From contig CAZJVD010000004.1 of assembly GCA_964549505.1 (NCBI GenBank), forward strand, positions 133,076 to 197,075: 64,000 nt of DNA. The letters run 5' to 3'. How positions within the stretch are numbered: the first letter of the stretch is position 1; each line of letters begins with the position of its first letter. The stretch is from CAZJVD01 sp964549505 (GTDB taxonomy: Bacteria; Bdellovibrionota; UBA1018; CAZJVD01). The translations under genes were made by a program, and so were the position numbers. Below the pieces are notes generated by a model. The model was not told the DNA's origin. It saw only the letters and a program-made list of their open reading frames with translations, and made no database searches. Shown in pieces: positions 25,382 through 34,066 of the stretch.

Positions 25382-26776
25382 TTAACGATCCAGAACCCGC
25401 GAGAGTTCCGACAATCGGGCGATACCAATCAATTTGATGCCCGTCGTGAGACCTTCACGCTTTAACTTTTCAGCCGTTCCCGCTGGCAACACTGCTGCTG
25501 AAAATCCAAGTTTTCGGGCTTCCTCGAGCCGTAGGTCCGGGTAGTGAATCCTCTGCACTTCGCCTGTCAGTCCCACTTCGCCTAAGAAGACATACGATCC
25601 TGGAATCGCATGTCCCGTCGCGCTTGACCAAAGTGCCGCGGCAACCGCGAGGTCGGACGCTGGTTCGGTGAGTTTCAGTCCACCAGCGACGTTTAAAAAC
25701 AAATCGCTCTGTGCAAGACGGAGCTCGAGAGCGCGATCAAGAACCGCTGCGATCAGTGACGACTTATTGGTATCGAGCCCGACACTCGTCCGACGAGGCA
25801 TGGCCAGCGGACTTGTCGCGACGAGCGCTTGAACCTCCACCATCAAAGGCCGCGTGCCTTCGAGTGTGCATGTGACAGCTGTTCCCGGAACGGGTTGCTT
25901 GCGCTCGGACAAAAAGAGCATCGAGGGATTGGCAACTTGAACCAGACCTTCGCGTCGCATCTCGAAAATTCCTAGTTCATGAGTCGAACCAAAACGATTC
26001 TTCACCGTCCGGAGCAACCGCGTGCCGAACTGCCCGTCGCCCTCGAAGTACAAAACAGTGTCGACCATGTGCTCGACCACTTTGGGTCCAGCGAGCGCAC
26101 CGTCTTTCGTCACATGTCCGACCAACACGACGGCGACGCCGTCAGTTTTCGCTAGCTTCATCAAACGAGACGCGATCTCGCGAACCTGACCGACCGAGCC
26201 CGGCGCACCCTCGAGCTCATCACAGACAAACGTCTGTAGCGAATCCACGATCAAAAGTCCCGGCTTCTGTGTGTGAACCAGACTCTCGATCGCATTGATG
26301 CGATTCTCGGCGAGCAAACCAATGCGTTTCGACTTTGGACATCCCAATCGCTCAGCGCGCGATCGAATCTGTTCAACAGACTCTTCTCCGCTAGCGTACA
26401 AGATCTGAAAATCTTCAGACGTCTTTGCTAACAACCCGGCCGCGAGCTGCAGTAACAGCGTCGATTTTCCGATCCCGGGATCCCCACCAATCAAAACAAA
26501 ACTGTCGCGTACGAGTCCGCCACCGAGTGTTCGATTGAGTTCCGTGATGCCAGTATCGAGTCGCGCTCCGGCCGCAGTTACCGTCGTGTCCGTATCCGCC
26601 ATCGTCTGAAGACGAGCGCTCGCGGCACCTGCGTCGGCTCGCGATCCAGCGGGTTCCTGTGAAACACGTTCCTCAACCATCGTGTTCCACTGCCCACACC
26701 CGGGACAACGGCCTACCCATCGCGCTGCTGGCGTTCCGCATTCCTGACACATGAATTGTGTTTTGATTTTCGCCAT
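25382..26776 (-). CDS. radA: DNA repair protein RadA (Sms)
   Basis: 464 residues from MAKIKTQFMCQECG. It has the N-terminal four-Cys zinc finger CQECG...CPGCG, the RecA-like ATPase core with Walker A GGDPGIGKST, and the RadA-specific KNRFGSTHELGIFEM. The C-terminal Lon-protease-like domain (residues about 290-460) is complete. RadA is a hexameric helicase that drives branch migration and processes recombination intermediates. An ATG 12 bases upstream is possible. Divergently transcribed from the small conserved protein at 26858. Confidence 0.96.
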   Translation of the reverse strand: MAKIKTQFMCQECGTPAARWVGRCPGCGQWNTMVEERVSQEPAGSRADAGAASARLQTMADTDTTVTAAGARLDTGITELNRTLGGGLVRDSFVLIGGDPGIGKSTLLLQLAAGLLAKTSEDFQILYASGEESVEQIRSRAERLGCPKSKRIGLLAENRINAIESLVHTQKPGLLIVDSLQTFVCDELEGAPGSVGQVREIASRLMKLAKTDGVAVVLVGHVTKDGALAGPKVVEHMVDTVLYFEGDGQFGTRLLRTVKNRFGSTHELGIFEMRREGLVQVANPSMLFLSERKQPVPGTAVTCTLEGTRPLMVEVQALVATSPLAMPRRTSVGLDTNKSSLIAAVLDRALELRLAQSDLFLNVAGGLKLTEPASDLAVAAALWSSATGHAIPGSYVFLGEVGLTGEVQRIHYPDLRLEEARKLGFSAAVLPAGTAEKLKREGLTTGIKLIGIARLSELSRVLDR

Positions 26777-26857
26777 AAGAGCCCCCATAGCGGCGCTATA
26801 GAGAGCTACAGACGGGTCTATCTAAACTTCGTTTCAAAATCATCCGAAAAGATCGTG

Positions 26858-27274
26858 ATGGCGTTTGACGACTGGAAAAAGAAGAATGACTTCGTCTTAG
26901 GAAAGAAGCGTGGCGTTCAGACGATTCGCGACAAACATCGTGATCCGAACCAGATCGTCCGTGAACAGGACGTCACCTCGCAGGTACGCGAGTTGATGGA
27001 TCAGATCGAGCCCATGATCGATCAATTGAACACCATGTACCAACAATACATTGCAGGTGTGGACGATCTTCCTCCAAAAGAACGACGGACGCTTTTAGAC
27101 AGTCGGATCTTCAAACTTGTTGAAGCTGTCAAAGCCACACCCGCGCTCCGGTTTCGCTTCAATACGATCGAAAATCGTTACATCTCGTACCGCGATCGTT
27201 GGGACAAACAGCTGAAAGACTTTGAGTCAGGTAAGATTGGTCACGCGCGCAATCGAAAGAAAATTTACCGCTAA
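26858..27274 (+). CDS. Conserved helical protein of unknown function
   Basis: 138 residues from MAFDDWKKKNDFVLG. The protein is highly charged and predicted mostly helical, with a basic N-terminus (LGKKRGVQTIRDKHRD) and a C-terminal block (RFRFNTIENRYISYRDRWDKQ). No signal peptide or catalytic motif. A longer frame opens at 26756 but would overlap the radA start. Its stop codon overlaps the stop of the convergent glpK by three bases. No function is assigned. Confidence 0.6.
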   Translation: MAFDDWKKKNDFVLGKKRGVQTIRDKHRDPNQIVREQDVTSQVRELMDQIEPMIDQLNTMYQQYIAGVDDLPPKERRTLLDSRIFKLVEAVKATPALRFRFNTIENRYISYRDRWDKQLKDFESGKIGHARNRKKIYR

Positions 27275-28758
27275 GACGCATTCGATCCCTTTGCCATCTT
27301 GACCGCGGCATTCCAGCCTTTGAGTAACTTCTCGCGATCCTTTTCAGAAATTTCCGGTGTGAAGCTGCGGTCTTTCTTCCACGCTTTCTTAATCGACTCA
27401 CGATCGGTCCAGACGCCGCATCCGAGTCCAGCAGCAAAAACGGCTCCCATGACTGTGGTCTCAATCTGTTTCGGTCGACGGAGCTCGACGCCGAGGACAT
27501 CCGCTTGAAACTGCATCAAAAGATCGTTCTTACAGGCGCCACCGTCCACAAGAACAGCAGCGATCGGTTGACCGAAGTCCTTCTGCATCGCTTGCAAAAT
27601 ATCAGCGTTCTGAAACGCAATTCCCTCAAGGATCGCGCGTGCAATGTGCCCGCGCCCCGTTCCGCGCGTAATTCCCGATAAAAGTCCCGTGGCCGAAGAA
27701 GCCCAGTGCGGAGCTCCTAACCCCGTCAGTGCTGGGACAAACACGACGCCTTCGGAGCTCTTCACACTCATGGCAAGCTTCTCGATCTCCGACGACTCAC
27801 GAATGATTCCCAATCCATCGCGTGCCCATTGGACCGCAGCACCTGCGATGAACGCGCTTCCTTCGAGCGCGTACGTTGTTCGCTCACCGAGAAACGACCA
27901 CGCGATCGTCGAGATCAAGCGATGACGACTGCGCGCGAGTCGATTGCCGGTGTTCAACAGCATGAACGAACCCGTTCCATACGTGCACTTGGCCGCTCCG
28001 GGATCAAAACATGCTTGTCCAAAAAGAGCTGCTTGCTGATCTCCGAGGACGCCCGTGATCGGTGTTCCGTCTTTGATTCCTGGAACGCCGTCAGTAACAC
28101 CAAACTTTTCGTTGGAAGGCAAAACTTCAGGAAGAATCTCCATGGGAACACCCAGGGTCTGACAAGCTTCGGGATCCCAACGCGCTTGCTGCAAATGGAA
28201 ACAAAGCGATCGCGAAGCATTGCTCGGTTCTGTCACGTGTGCTGTTCCGCCCGTGAGCCGATTGATCAGAAATGTGTCGATCGTGCCGACGGCGAGATCG
28301 CCTCGCTTGTGTGCAGCCTTGACGTCCGGCCAGTTTTGCAGTGCCCACGCGATCTTGGTTCCCGAAAAGTAGGGATCTAAAAGCAGGCCTGTGCGCTCCT
28401 GAAAATAAGGTTCCATGCCTTTGGCTCGAAGCGTGTCACAGGTCTCGGCCGTGCGGCGATCTTGCCAAACAATAGCGCGTCCAAGCGCTTTGCCGGTCGA
28501 CCGCTCCCAGAAACAGACGGTCTCACGCTGGTTCGTGATCCCAATCCCAACGATCGTGACCTTGCCCTTTGTCGTCAGTTTTTTGACAGTTTTGAGAACC
28601 GCTCTCCAGATTTCGTCTGGATCGTGCTCTACCCATCCAGGTTGTGGAAAATACTGCTCAAACTCCACCTGCGCTTGGGCGAGGACGGCGAGTTTCGTGT
28701 CCACTAAGAAAGCACGGGTACTTGTCGTGCCTTCGTCCAGAGCCAAAATAGCTTCCAT
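27271..28758 (-). CDS. glpK: Glycerol kinase
   Basis: 495 residues, full length for GlpK. N-terminal phosphate-binding loop ALDEGTTSTRAFLVD, the GITNQRET segment, the substrate loop WQDRRT, and the C-terminal FGGY signature region (VLVDGGACKNDLLMQFQAD) are all present. It phosphorylates glycerol to glycerol 3-phosphate with ATP in the cytosol. No glpF or glpD lies beside it, so uptake and oxidation genes must be elsewhere. Start chosen as the ATG giving MEAILALDEGTT. Confidence 0.96.
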   Translation of the reverse strand: MEAILALDEGTTSTRAFLVDTKLAVLAQAQVEFEQYFPQPGWVEHDPDEIWRAVLKTVKKLTTKGKVTIVGIGITNQRETVCFWERSTGKALGRAIVWQDRRTAETCDTLRAKGMEPYFQERTGLLLDPYFSGTKIAWALQNWPDVKAAHKRGDLAVGTIDTFLINRLTGGTAHVTEPSNASRSLCFHLQQARWDPEACQTLGVPMEILPEVLPSNEKFGVTDGVPGIKDGTPITGVLGDQQAALFGQACFDPGAAKCTYGTGSFMLLNTGNRLARSRHRLISTIAWSFLGERTTYALEGSAFIAGAAVQWARDGLGIIRESSEIEKLAMSVKSSEGVVFVPALTGLGAPHWASSATGLLSGITRGTGRGHIARAILEGIAFQNADILQAMQKDFGQPIAAVLVDGGACKNDLLMQFQADVLGVELRRPKQIETTVMGAVFAAGLGCGVWTDRESIKKAWKKDRSFTPEISEKDREKLLKGWNAAVKMAKGSNAS

Positions 28759-28828
28759 CCCAATCGATTATCAGAAACCTAAATCAAAAACACGCAGCTT
28801 TTGGTCCCACTTGGCCGATAGGAAACTG

Positions 28829-29857
28829 ATGCGTTCTTTGCGATCCATGACGATCATCGGAACGGGCGTCTGTGCCCTTTTCGTAGCCTTTCTCGCGCAC
28901 TGGGGCGATCGATCACTCTCGGGTGTTCGTGCTCGTGACGAAGCTGTTCGTCGGGCGGAGAGCCTTTTTAAAATTTTTCAGAGCCTCGCTAACGATCGCA
29001 AGGACCTGGAGCAAGCCGCTGCGATTCTCGAGCGCGGGGTTGTGGAGCCCGGGATTCTTATCCGCGTGACAAAGAATCCGGTTCCCACCGCGCCGACCTC
29101 CAAAGCGACGGCATCGCGTGTGGATCATACCGCGGACACAGTCGACGCTTTTTTTGCTGTTGGTAACGGACAGCAAGGCGTCCGCTTCATTCTGCCTGTG
29201 CACGAAATCGGTGTCGGCGGCTGGCTGGGTATCCGTCAACGTTGGATTCTAGCGCTTGGGTTTTTCTTTGCGTTCTGGTTTGGGCTCTACGGAATTGTTT
29301 CGCGTACGGGAGTGACGGAAAGCAGCTTCACGATCAAACGTAAACTGGTTCATGCGGGTCGCGAGCTGGGTCGCTTTGGCGAAGTGTTTGCGATTCAGGT
29401 GCGTGATCTTGTCTCTGGTTTAAAAGCCTTCATCGACGCCGCTTTTCTCGCTCGCCAGGCGATTCAACGAGCGCAGACCATCCATCGCGGCGAACGATCG
29501 AACGATCGACCGTCCGATACCGATCGTCTCCTCGAGGTCGAAAAGTTTTTGACCGCGCTCAAGCAGCGCTTCGAAAATGATACAAAACACGCCGAAGAAG
29601 AGAAGATTTGGTCGGGACGCGTGAACGAAACTTTGATCGCTGTTCGGGAAGTTCTCAACAGCTCCCGATCACAGTCGAGAATCGGCGATGTCCTCGATAA
29701 GGCCGCGGAGGCACTCGGTGATATTCCTGAAGCTCAGAAGCGGTTTCAAAAACAAATCGAAAGTGCAACGGACGTCCTTCGCGATTTTACCAGCGAAGCC
29801 GCAAATCCATCCTACCAATCTAAGAAACGCGATCCCAAAAACCGCGCGACCGCGTGA
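28829..29857 (+). CDS. Two-helix membrane protein with helical C-terminal domain
   Basis: 342 residues from MRSLRSMTIIGTG, preceded by AGGAAA. Hydrophobic segments at residues about 8-24 and 138-160 (WILALGFFFAFWFGLYGIV) bracket a small periplasmic domain, an arrangement like a sensor. The cytosolic part (residues about 165-342) is a long charged helical region, probably coiled coil, with no HAMP, kinase or GGDEF domain visible. It may be a truncated or divergent signalling receptor. The last 46 bases overlap the convergent arginase-family gene. Confidence 0.6.
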   Translation: MRSLRSMTIIGTGVCALFVAFLAHWGDRSLSGVRARDEAVRRAESLFKIFQSLANDRKDLEQAAAILERGVVEPGILIRVTKNPVPTAPTSKATASRVDHTADTVDAFFAVGNGQQGVRFILPVHEIGVGGWLGIRQRWILALGFFFAFWFGLYGIVSRTGVTESSFTIKRKLVHAGRELGRFGEVFAIQVRDLVSGLKAFIDAAFLARQAIQRAQTIHRGERSNDRPSDTDRLLEVEKFLTALKQRFENDTKHAEEEKIWSGRVNETLIAVREVLNSSRSQSRIGDVLDKAAEALGDIPEAQKRFQKQIESATDVLRDFTSEAANPSYQSKKRDPKNRATA

Positions 29858-30663
29858 GCAGCAAGACGCGCTGTCTTATCGCGATCGTCGTGCAACGGAT
29901 TCAACTCAAACACTCCGAGCGAACAGACTTTCCTCGAGTGGCCAGCCAGCTCTAGAAACTCAAAGATCTCCGACGGTGAAAACCCTTCAGGCACCGGAGC
30001 CGACACGCCCGGTGCGTACGCTTCACTGACCGAATCCAGATCAAAACTGATTACAATCTGATCGCAGCGCTTCTCGAGCGCACGAAGCACTTTCGAAAAT
30101 ACTTTTGCTTTTGGCAGATGACGAAGCTCTGAAAAAAGATAGGTCGGTATCTTTTTCTTCCGAGCGTATTCCCAGAGCGCCGGAGAGTTACACTGTTCCT
30201 GAACACCGAATTCGACGAGATTCTCCGGTGCGACGATTCCTCGTTCGATCGCGAGATAGAAGGGTGACCCACTGGTGATGACAGGGCGATCGGGACGGAG
30301 GTCAAGATGTGCGTCCAAGTTGATGCAACCGAGTCGTTTCGGCTTGAGAGCTTCGAACACCCCTCGGAGCTGTGAAAAACCGTGATCGTGTCCACCACCG
30401 ATGACGATGGTCGTTCCGGCCTCATTCTGTGCATGACACACCGTGGTTGCGGCGCGGTCGTGATTGAGTTGGATGTTTTCGTTCTCGACATCAATGTCCT
30501 GATCGAACAGAGAGCCTTCACGGATTTCGCCTATTCCACTGAGACGCGCAAAGGCCGCACGGAACGCTGCCGGGCCGAACGCAGCACCGAGTCGGCCTCC
30601 AACTCCGGCCACACCCGCTTGGTCGGGGATTCCCACTAATGCCCATTTGCAACGCCGCTTCAT
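29812..30663 (-). CDS. Arginase/agmatinase/formiminoglutamase family hydrolase
   Basis: 283 residues from MKRRCKWALVGIPDQ. Binuclear manganese ligands are visible: GGGHDHG, then INLDAHLDLRP (DAHxD), then ISFDLDSVSEAYAPGVS (DxD plus the family loop). The protein acts on a guanidino or related amide in the cytosol. The family includes arginase, agmatinase and formimidoylglutamase; HutG-like formimidoylglutamase is most likely, but the substrate cannot be settled from sequence. No other hut genes are in view. A longer frame upstream to 30825 is not needed. Confidence 0.85.
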   Translation of the reverse strand: MKRRCKWALVGIPDQAGVAGVGGRLGAAFGPAAFRAAFARLSGIGEIREGSLFDQDIDVENENIQLNHDRAATTVCHAQNEAGTTIVIGGGHDHGFSQLRGVFEALKPKRLGCINLDAHLDLRPDRPVITSGSPFYLAIERGIVAPENLVEFGVQEQCNSPALWEYARKKKIPTYLFSELRHLPKAKVFSKVLRALEKRCDQIVISFDLDSVSEAYAPGVSAPVPEGFSPSEIFEFLELAGHSRKVCSLGVFELNPLHDDRDKTARLAAHAVARFLGSRFLDW

Positions 30664-30710
30664 TTTGCTTAAACTTGTATGAATCAAGGTTTTTGAGATT
30701 CTGAGATTCG

Positions 30711-32330
30711 ATGAACAACCTAAACGATAAAATCTGGTTCGTCTACATGGGCGACCATCATGAGGGACCTGTTTCGCTGCTCGATCTGCGTAGTCGGCTC
30801 GAGAGCAATCAGATTTCGGTCGCACACTACGTTTGGCGCGAGGGCATGGACGATTGGAAAGCCATGACCGAAGTCGCGGAGTGTTCGCAGATCATGGCTC
30901 AGGCTCCAGCCTCTGTTCCGTCGATTCATCTCCCCGCACAGACCAACACCCAGCTTTCGTTTACGGCGACGGGCACTGGGACAGGTACAGCAACGCAAGA
31001 AATTCCGGTTGAGCATTTGGCAATTCAAGAAAAACCACCGTCTCTTGAAGTACCCCACGAGGGAATGCCGACGGGATCCGTCGCATTCGAATCCGGGCCC
31101 GATGTCGAGATTCCGACGGAACTCACACCGGAGCCACAGTCGCGATCGCTTTCGGGCATTGCCAACGTCAAGGTTGAAGTCGAAGTCGAATCGCCAAGCC
31201 AACCGACGATCGTCAGTGACAACAGTTTTCGTGGTGTTTCGTTAAAACCGCCGATTGGACTGATCACACTCGTTGCGTTGCTCGGAATATTGGGGTGGGT
31301 GATCCACAAGGGCATGTTACCGACGTCCTCGATCTCGATGTTGCGCGCGATTCCGGGGATTGGCAGTTTGTTCTCGACCTTGCCTGAGATTCCCGACATC
31401 AATCCGCAAGATCGTCAGAGTCTCGAGGCCGCGGCTTCGTCCTCGACCGAAGCGCCGCGAGCGGCCTTTGCGCTCTCGACTCAGAGCCCGGAAACACCGT
31501 CGTTTCATATCGCCAGCAATCTTCCCGACGGAACTGGTTTTGAGATCGTGGCGGTGGGAAAGACGGGAACGCTTCTCAATCAGTTCGAGTATCAGGCCTC
31601 CACGCGTGGGACTCTACAAAAACATTACGTGAAAACCGTGGCTTTGCGCGGTCGCAGTCCGCTTCCGCGTGGCGAATATACGGTCTATCTTTACGAATCA
31701 AAACTCCAGCCACCCGAGACGATGACTCTTTTGCAGAAGGTAAAAGAACAACGAATCAAACTCCCTGATGCCATTGCCCCTGGACGCAAGATCATCGAAG
31801 TGAAAACGCTTTTCTTGGGGGGAGCCAAAGACGCGTCTTACCTGGGGCGTCTCAATACATTTCATAAGAAACTTCAGGACCGAGCGAAGAAGGAGTTGGA
31901 CGACCTTCGCAACTTCTACGCGATTTTGCGGAGCCAGCTCGATGCCACGTCGAAAGCGTATTCGAGCATTTTGAAAAACAAGACAGCGAAGAAGCGCGCC
32001 AGCGAGTGGAGTCGGTTTTCGGGTAAGTGGAGTGCGCTCGATCGCGAAGTGTTGAGTCGTGTGAACAAGTGGACTCCACAGTTTCTCGAACGAGGCTTTT
32101 TTTATGGGCCTCTTTTCGAGATGACGCGTCTGTCAGCACAGTCCGTATCCCGGGTTCACCACGTTCAGACACCGTTGATTCAGGCAAAAAAAGTTTCACG
32201 GGCGCAAGCGCAGGACATGGACGCAACAGAATCCACATCGCGCGACGCACTCGAACGCTTGCGAGCAAGGATTGATGAGACGTCAAAGCTTTCTTTGACA
32301 GAAACTGGGATGCCTCAGAGAATTCGATAG
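30711..32330 (+). CDS. GYF_2 (DUF4339) domain membrane protein
   Basis: 539 residues. Residues about 8-55 are a GYF_2 domain (WFVYMGDHHEGPVSLLDLR, then a VWREGMDDWK end), a fold thought to mediate protein binding. A Pro/Thr/Glu-rich linker follows, then one membrane helix (PIGLITLVALLGILGWVIHKG, residues about 181-200). The C-terminal domain is mixed beta then helical (residues about 260-539), with a Lys/Ala/Arg-rich helix near the end. Likely cytosolic N-terminus and periplasmic C-terminus. It heads an operon with two PilZ proteins (8-base gap to the first), so a role in c-di-GMP-linked envelope control is plausible. Confidence 0.75.
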   Translation: MNNLNDKIWFVYMGDHHEGPVSLLDLRSRLESNQISVAHYVWREGMDDWKAMTEVAECSQIMAQAPASVPSIHLPAQTNTQLSFTATGTGTGTATQEIPVEHLAIQEKPPSLEVPHEGMPTGSVAFESGPDVEIPTELTPEPQSRSLSGIANVKVEVEVESPSQPTIVSDNSFRGVSLKPPIGLITLVALLGILGWVIHKGMLPTSSISMLRAIPGIGSLFSTLPEIPDINPQDRQSLEAAASSSTEAPRAAFALSTQSPETPSFHIASNLPDGTGFEIVAVGKTGTLLNQFEYQASTRGTLQKHYVKTVALRGRSPLPRGEYTVYLYESKLQPPETMTLLQKVKEQRIKLPDAIAPGRKIIEVKTLFLGGAKDASYLGRLNTFHKKLQDRAKKELDDLRNFYAILRSQLDATSKAYSSILKNKTAKKRASEWSRFSGKWSALDREVLSRVNKWTPQFLERGFFYGPLFEMTRLSAQSVSRVHHVQTPLIQAKKVSRAQAQDMDATESTSRDALERLRARIDETSKLSLTETGMPQRIR

Positions 32331-32338
32331 GAGACTTC

Positions 32339-32761
32339 ATGGCAAAAGTGGCTGCAAAATTTGGCGGATCCGAGAAACGTCAGTCGGCACGTCGACCGAT
32401 TCTGGACACGTTTTCCGTGTCGGTGGTCGTTCCTAAAAAGGGTGATTTTCGCTTACCGCTGCACGACCTGAGCGAACTCGGTCTTGGCTTCGATCTCGAC
32501 ATGGGTGGGGAAAGCCTGGCGGACTATCCGATTCGTGAAGGCGAGAATCTTGATGTTCAGATCTATCTGAACCAGTCCTTGGCGATTCCTGTCGTCGTGA
32601 CCGTCGTGCGCTTGACTACCGCCAAAAGCGACGAAGGCGAGGTTCGCCGTATTGGCGCTAAGTTTCATGAGCGCTCGAAGGGGCTTCCGGCCGTACAGGC
32701 CTTTGTGAACTTTCTGGATCGCGTTGTAGAGTCCGGCGCCGTCAAAAAACGAACGGGCTAG
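32339..32761 (+). CDS. PilZ domain protein
   Basis: 140 residues; GGAG precedes the ATG. The PilZ c-di-GMP binding signature is complete: RxxxR in KRQSARRP (residues about 13-20) and DxSxxG in HDLSELGLGF (residues about 41-50). The fold then continues with beta strands of the barrel. A stand-alone PilZ protein works as a c-di-GMP receptor and normally acts by binding a partner. Follows the GYF_2 protein by eight bases, so probably in the same transcript; the next PilZ gene lies 72 bases on. Confidence 0.82.
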   Translation: MAKVAAKFGGSEKRQSARRPILDTFSVSVVVPKKGDFRLPLHDLSELGLGFDLDMGGESLADYPIREGENLDVQIYLNQSLAIPVVVTVVRLTTAKSDEGEVRRIGAKFHERSKGLPAVQAFVNFLDRVVESGAVKKRTG

Positions 32762-32833
32762 TTTTGCCCGTTGAGCTTTCTTCGGGTCCTTCCGAAGCGT
32801 TGGTTGAAGTAACGAACGCCTTTTGGAGGATTC

Positions 32834-33340
32834 ATGGCCAGGGATTCAGGAAGATCAAAGTCGCGGTCGGAGACCACAGACTCAACAAAAAACAACGACG
32901 TCATCGACTTCAGCGAAGTTCGCGCTAAGAAGCTCGAAGAAAAACGCCGCAACACGAGCCGCGTTCTTTTTAAACAAATTTTGGGTATCTATACCGTAAC
33001 GGGCGAATCGCAAATGCGCTCTCTTGAACTGATCGATGTCAGTGAGGACGGCTGCTCGTTTCAAGTTCCGTTCGATGCTCAGAACCCATGGCCGACGGAT
33101 CTGAAAGAAATTCCGATTCGCATGTACTTCAGTCAAGACACGTACTTGCCGTTGCAGTTGCGGATTCAGAACTCGCGTCCGTCCATCGAAAACGGGATTC
33201 GTTATATCCGGTATGGTTGTGCGATCGATCCGACGTTTAAGAGCTACGAAGCTTTTCGCCAGTTTGTTCGCTTTTTAAGAGTGTACTCTGAGCACGCTCA
33301 TCAAGACTTGGGCGGCGATCACACACTCTTCTATCTCTAA
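32834..33340 (+). CDS. Second PilZ domain protein
   Basis: 168 residues; GGAGG lies before the ATG. An N-terminal charged tail of about 30 residues precedes the PilZ domain. RxxxR is found in KRRNTSRVLF and DxSxxG in LIDVSEDGCSF, so c-di-GMP binding is expected. The C-terminus ends GGDHTLFYL, probably an extra helix and strand. Two consecutive PilZ genes downstream of a GYF_2 membrane protein suggest a c-di-GMP responsive module; the output is unknown. Confidence 0.82.
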   Translation: MARDSGRSKSRSETTDSTKNNDVIDFSEVRAKKLEEKRRNTSRVLFKQILGIYTVTGESQMRSLELIDVSEDGCSFQVPFDAQNPWPTDLKEIPIRMYFSQDTYLPLQLRIQNSRPSIENGIRYIRYGCAIDPTFKSYEAFRQFVRFLRVYSEHAHQDLGGDHTLFYL

Positions 33341-33344
33341 AGCG

Positions 33345-33554
33345 TTAGTAATCCGCCTCAGCCTCTCGAGCAGTCTCGAGAACCAGATCAGCATTCTCCC
33401 CGGTAGGATATTCGGTAGGGCTTTCTAAGCTGGGTGGTGATCGATCGATGGGACGGTCGTCTGCGAGAGTCGGCAAACTCGCGAAACCCGCGAGACCGAT
33501 GATAGCTAAAAATAGGCTTGGGAACTGAAAACGTGCGAAGCGTCCGTGCTTCAT
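33345..33554 (-). CDS. Small exported peptide
   Basis: 69 residues. MKHGRFARF then a hydrophobic stretch (PSLFLAIIGLAGFASLPTLA) gives a signal peptide with cleavage before DDR. The mature part is about 38 residues, acidic and rich in P, S and E, with no Cys. No ribosome binding site at ideal distance. It is convergent with the second PilZ gene. Real but low-information; could be a spurious frame. Confidence 0.45.
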   Translation of the reverse strand: MKHGRFARFQFPSLFLAIIGLAGFASLPTLADDRPIDRSPPSLESPTEYPTGENADLVLETAREAEADY

Positions 33555-33575
33555 CTCTTCATTCTACACGGAGAG

Positions 33576-33776
33576 TCAGGCGGCGCGGGTAGGTTTTTTT
33601 TGTCGGTTGCCGCTGATCCAGCTGGAAAGGGCCCGACCTGCTTTCTTCGGATCGGACACAATCTTATCGGCAATTTTTGCCCGCAAGAGATCGATCTCTC
33701 GTTTGGAAATCTGATTTTCTCGGGGGTCGACGCCTGGCTTGGTCGCCGAGGCGGCAGGAGTTCGGACTTTTTTCAA
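33576..33776 (-). CDS. Small basic protein with a FliF-tail-like C-terminus
   Basis: 66 residues from a TTG that overlaps the TGA of the upstream small gene (TTGA, 33773-33776), so translation is coupled. The N-terminus is basic and Pro-rich. The C-terminal half, DLLRAKIADKIVSDPKKAGRAL then SSWISG, resembles in pattern the FliG-binding tail of the flagellar M-ring protein FliF (a helix with DP, then an R-x-L-x-x-W motif). Similarity was judged by eye only. If true it might bind FliG and modulate the flagellar motor. Confidence 0.5.
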   Translation of the reverse strand: MKKVRTPAASATKPGVDPRENQISKREIDLLRAKIADKIVSDPKKAGRALSSWISGNRQKKPTRAA

Positions 33777-33952
33777 GCGTTGGTCTCAGGAGCTTCGGGA
33801 TTCGCGTTGAGTTCCTGTAAGAACTCTTCGGGCACTTCGCCGAGATAGACTTCGTCCTCGACAACACTGAACGCGTACCAGCGACCATTCATCTTTTGAT
33901 AAAGAACGTTTGCGGTTTCATCGGATTTTTTTGTTTTGTTGGATGCTGACAT
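33773..33952 (-). CDS. Small conserved-looking protein of 59 residues
   Basis: Starts MSASNKTKKSDETANVLYQK. It is preceded by GAGGGA at a good distance and ends at a TGA that overlaps the start of the 66-residue gene. Composition: a Lys-rich N-terminus and an acidic second half (NGRWYAFSVVEDEVYLGEVPEEFLQEL), which looks folded, with a strand, turn, strand and helix. The frame is too short for most default gene finders, but coupling and the ribosome binding site support it. No family recognised. Confidence 0.6.
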   Translation of the reverse strand: MSASNKTKKSDETANVLYQKMNGRWYAFSVVEDEVYLGEVPEEFLQELNANPEAPETNA

Positions 33953-34066
33953 GATTCCCTCCTGGAATAAGTTCCATGTACTCGTCGGAGTTTTTCGAGG
34001 GCACTTAAGAGGCAGATTTTTCCGCCCGATGGGTCGGTCAGCTTGGTGGTTGAGTGAGAAGACGGG

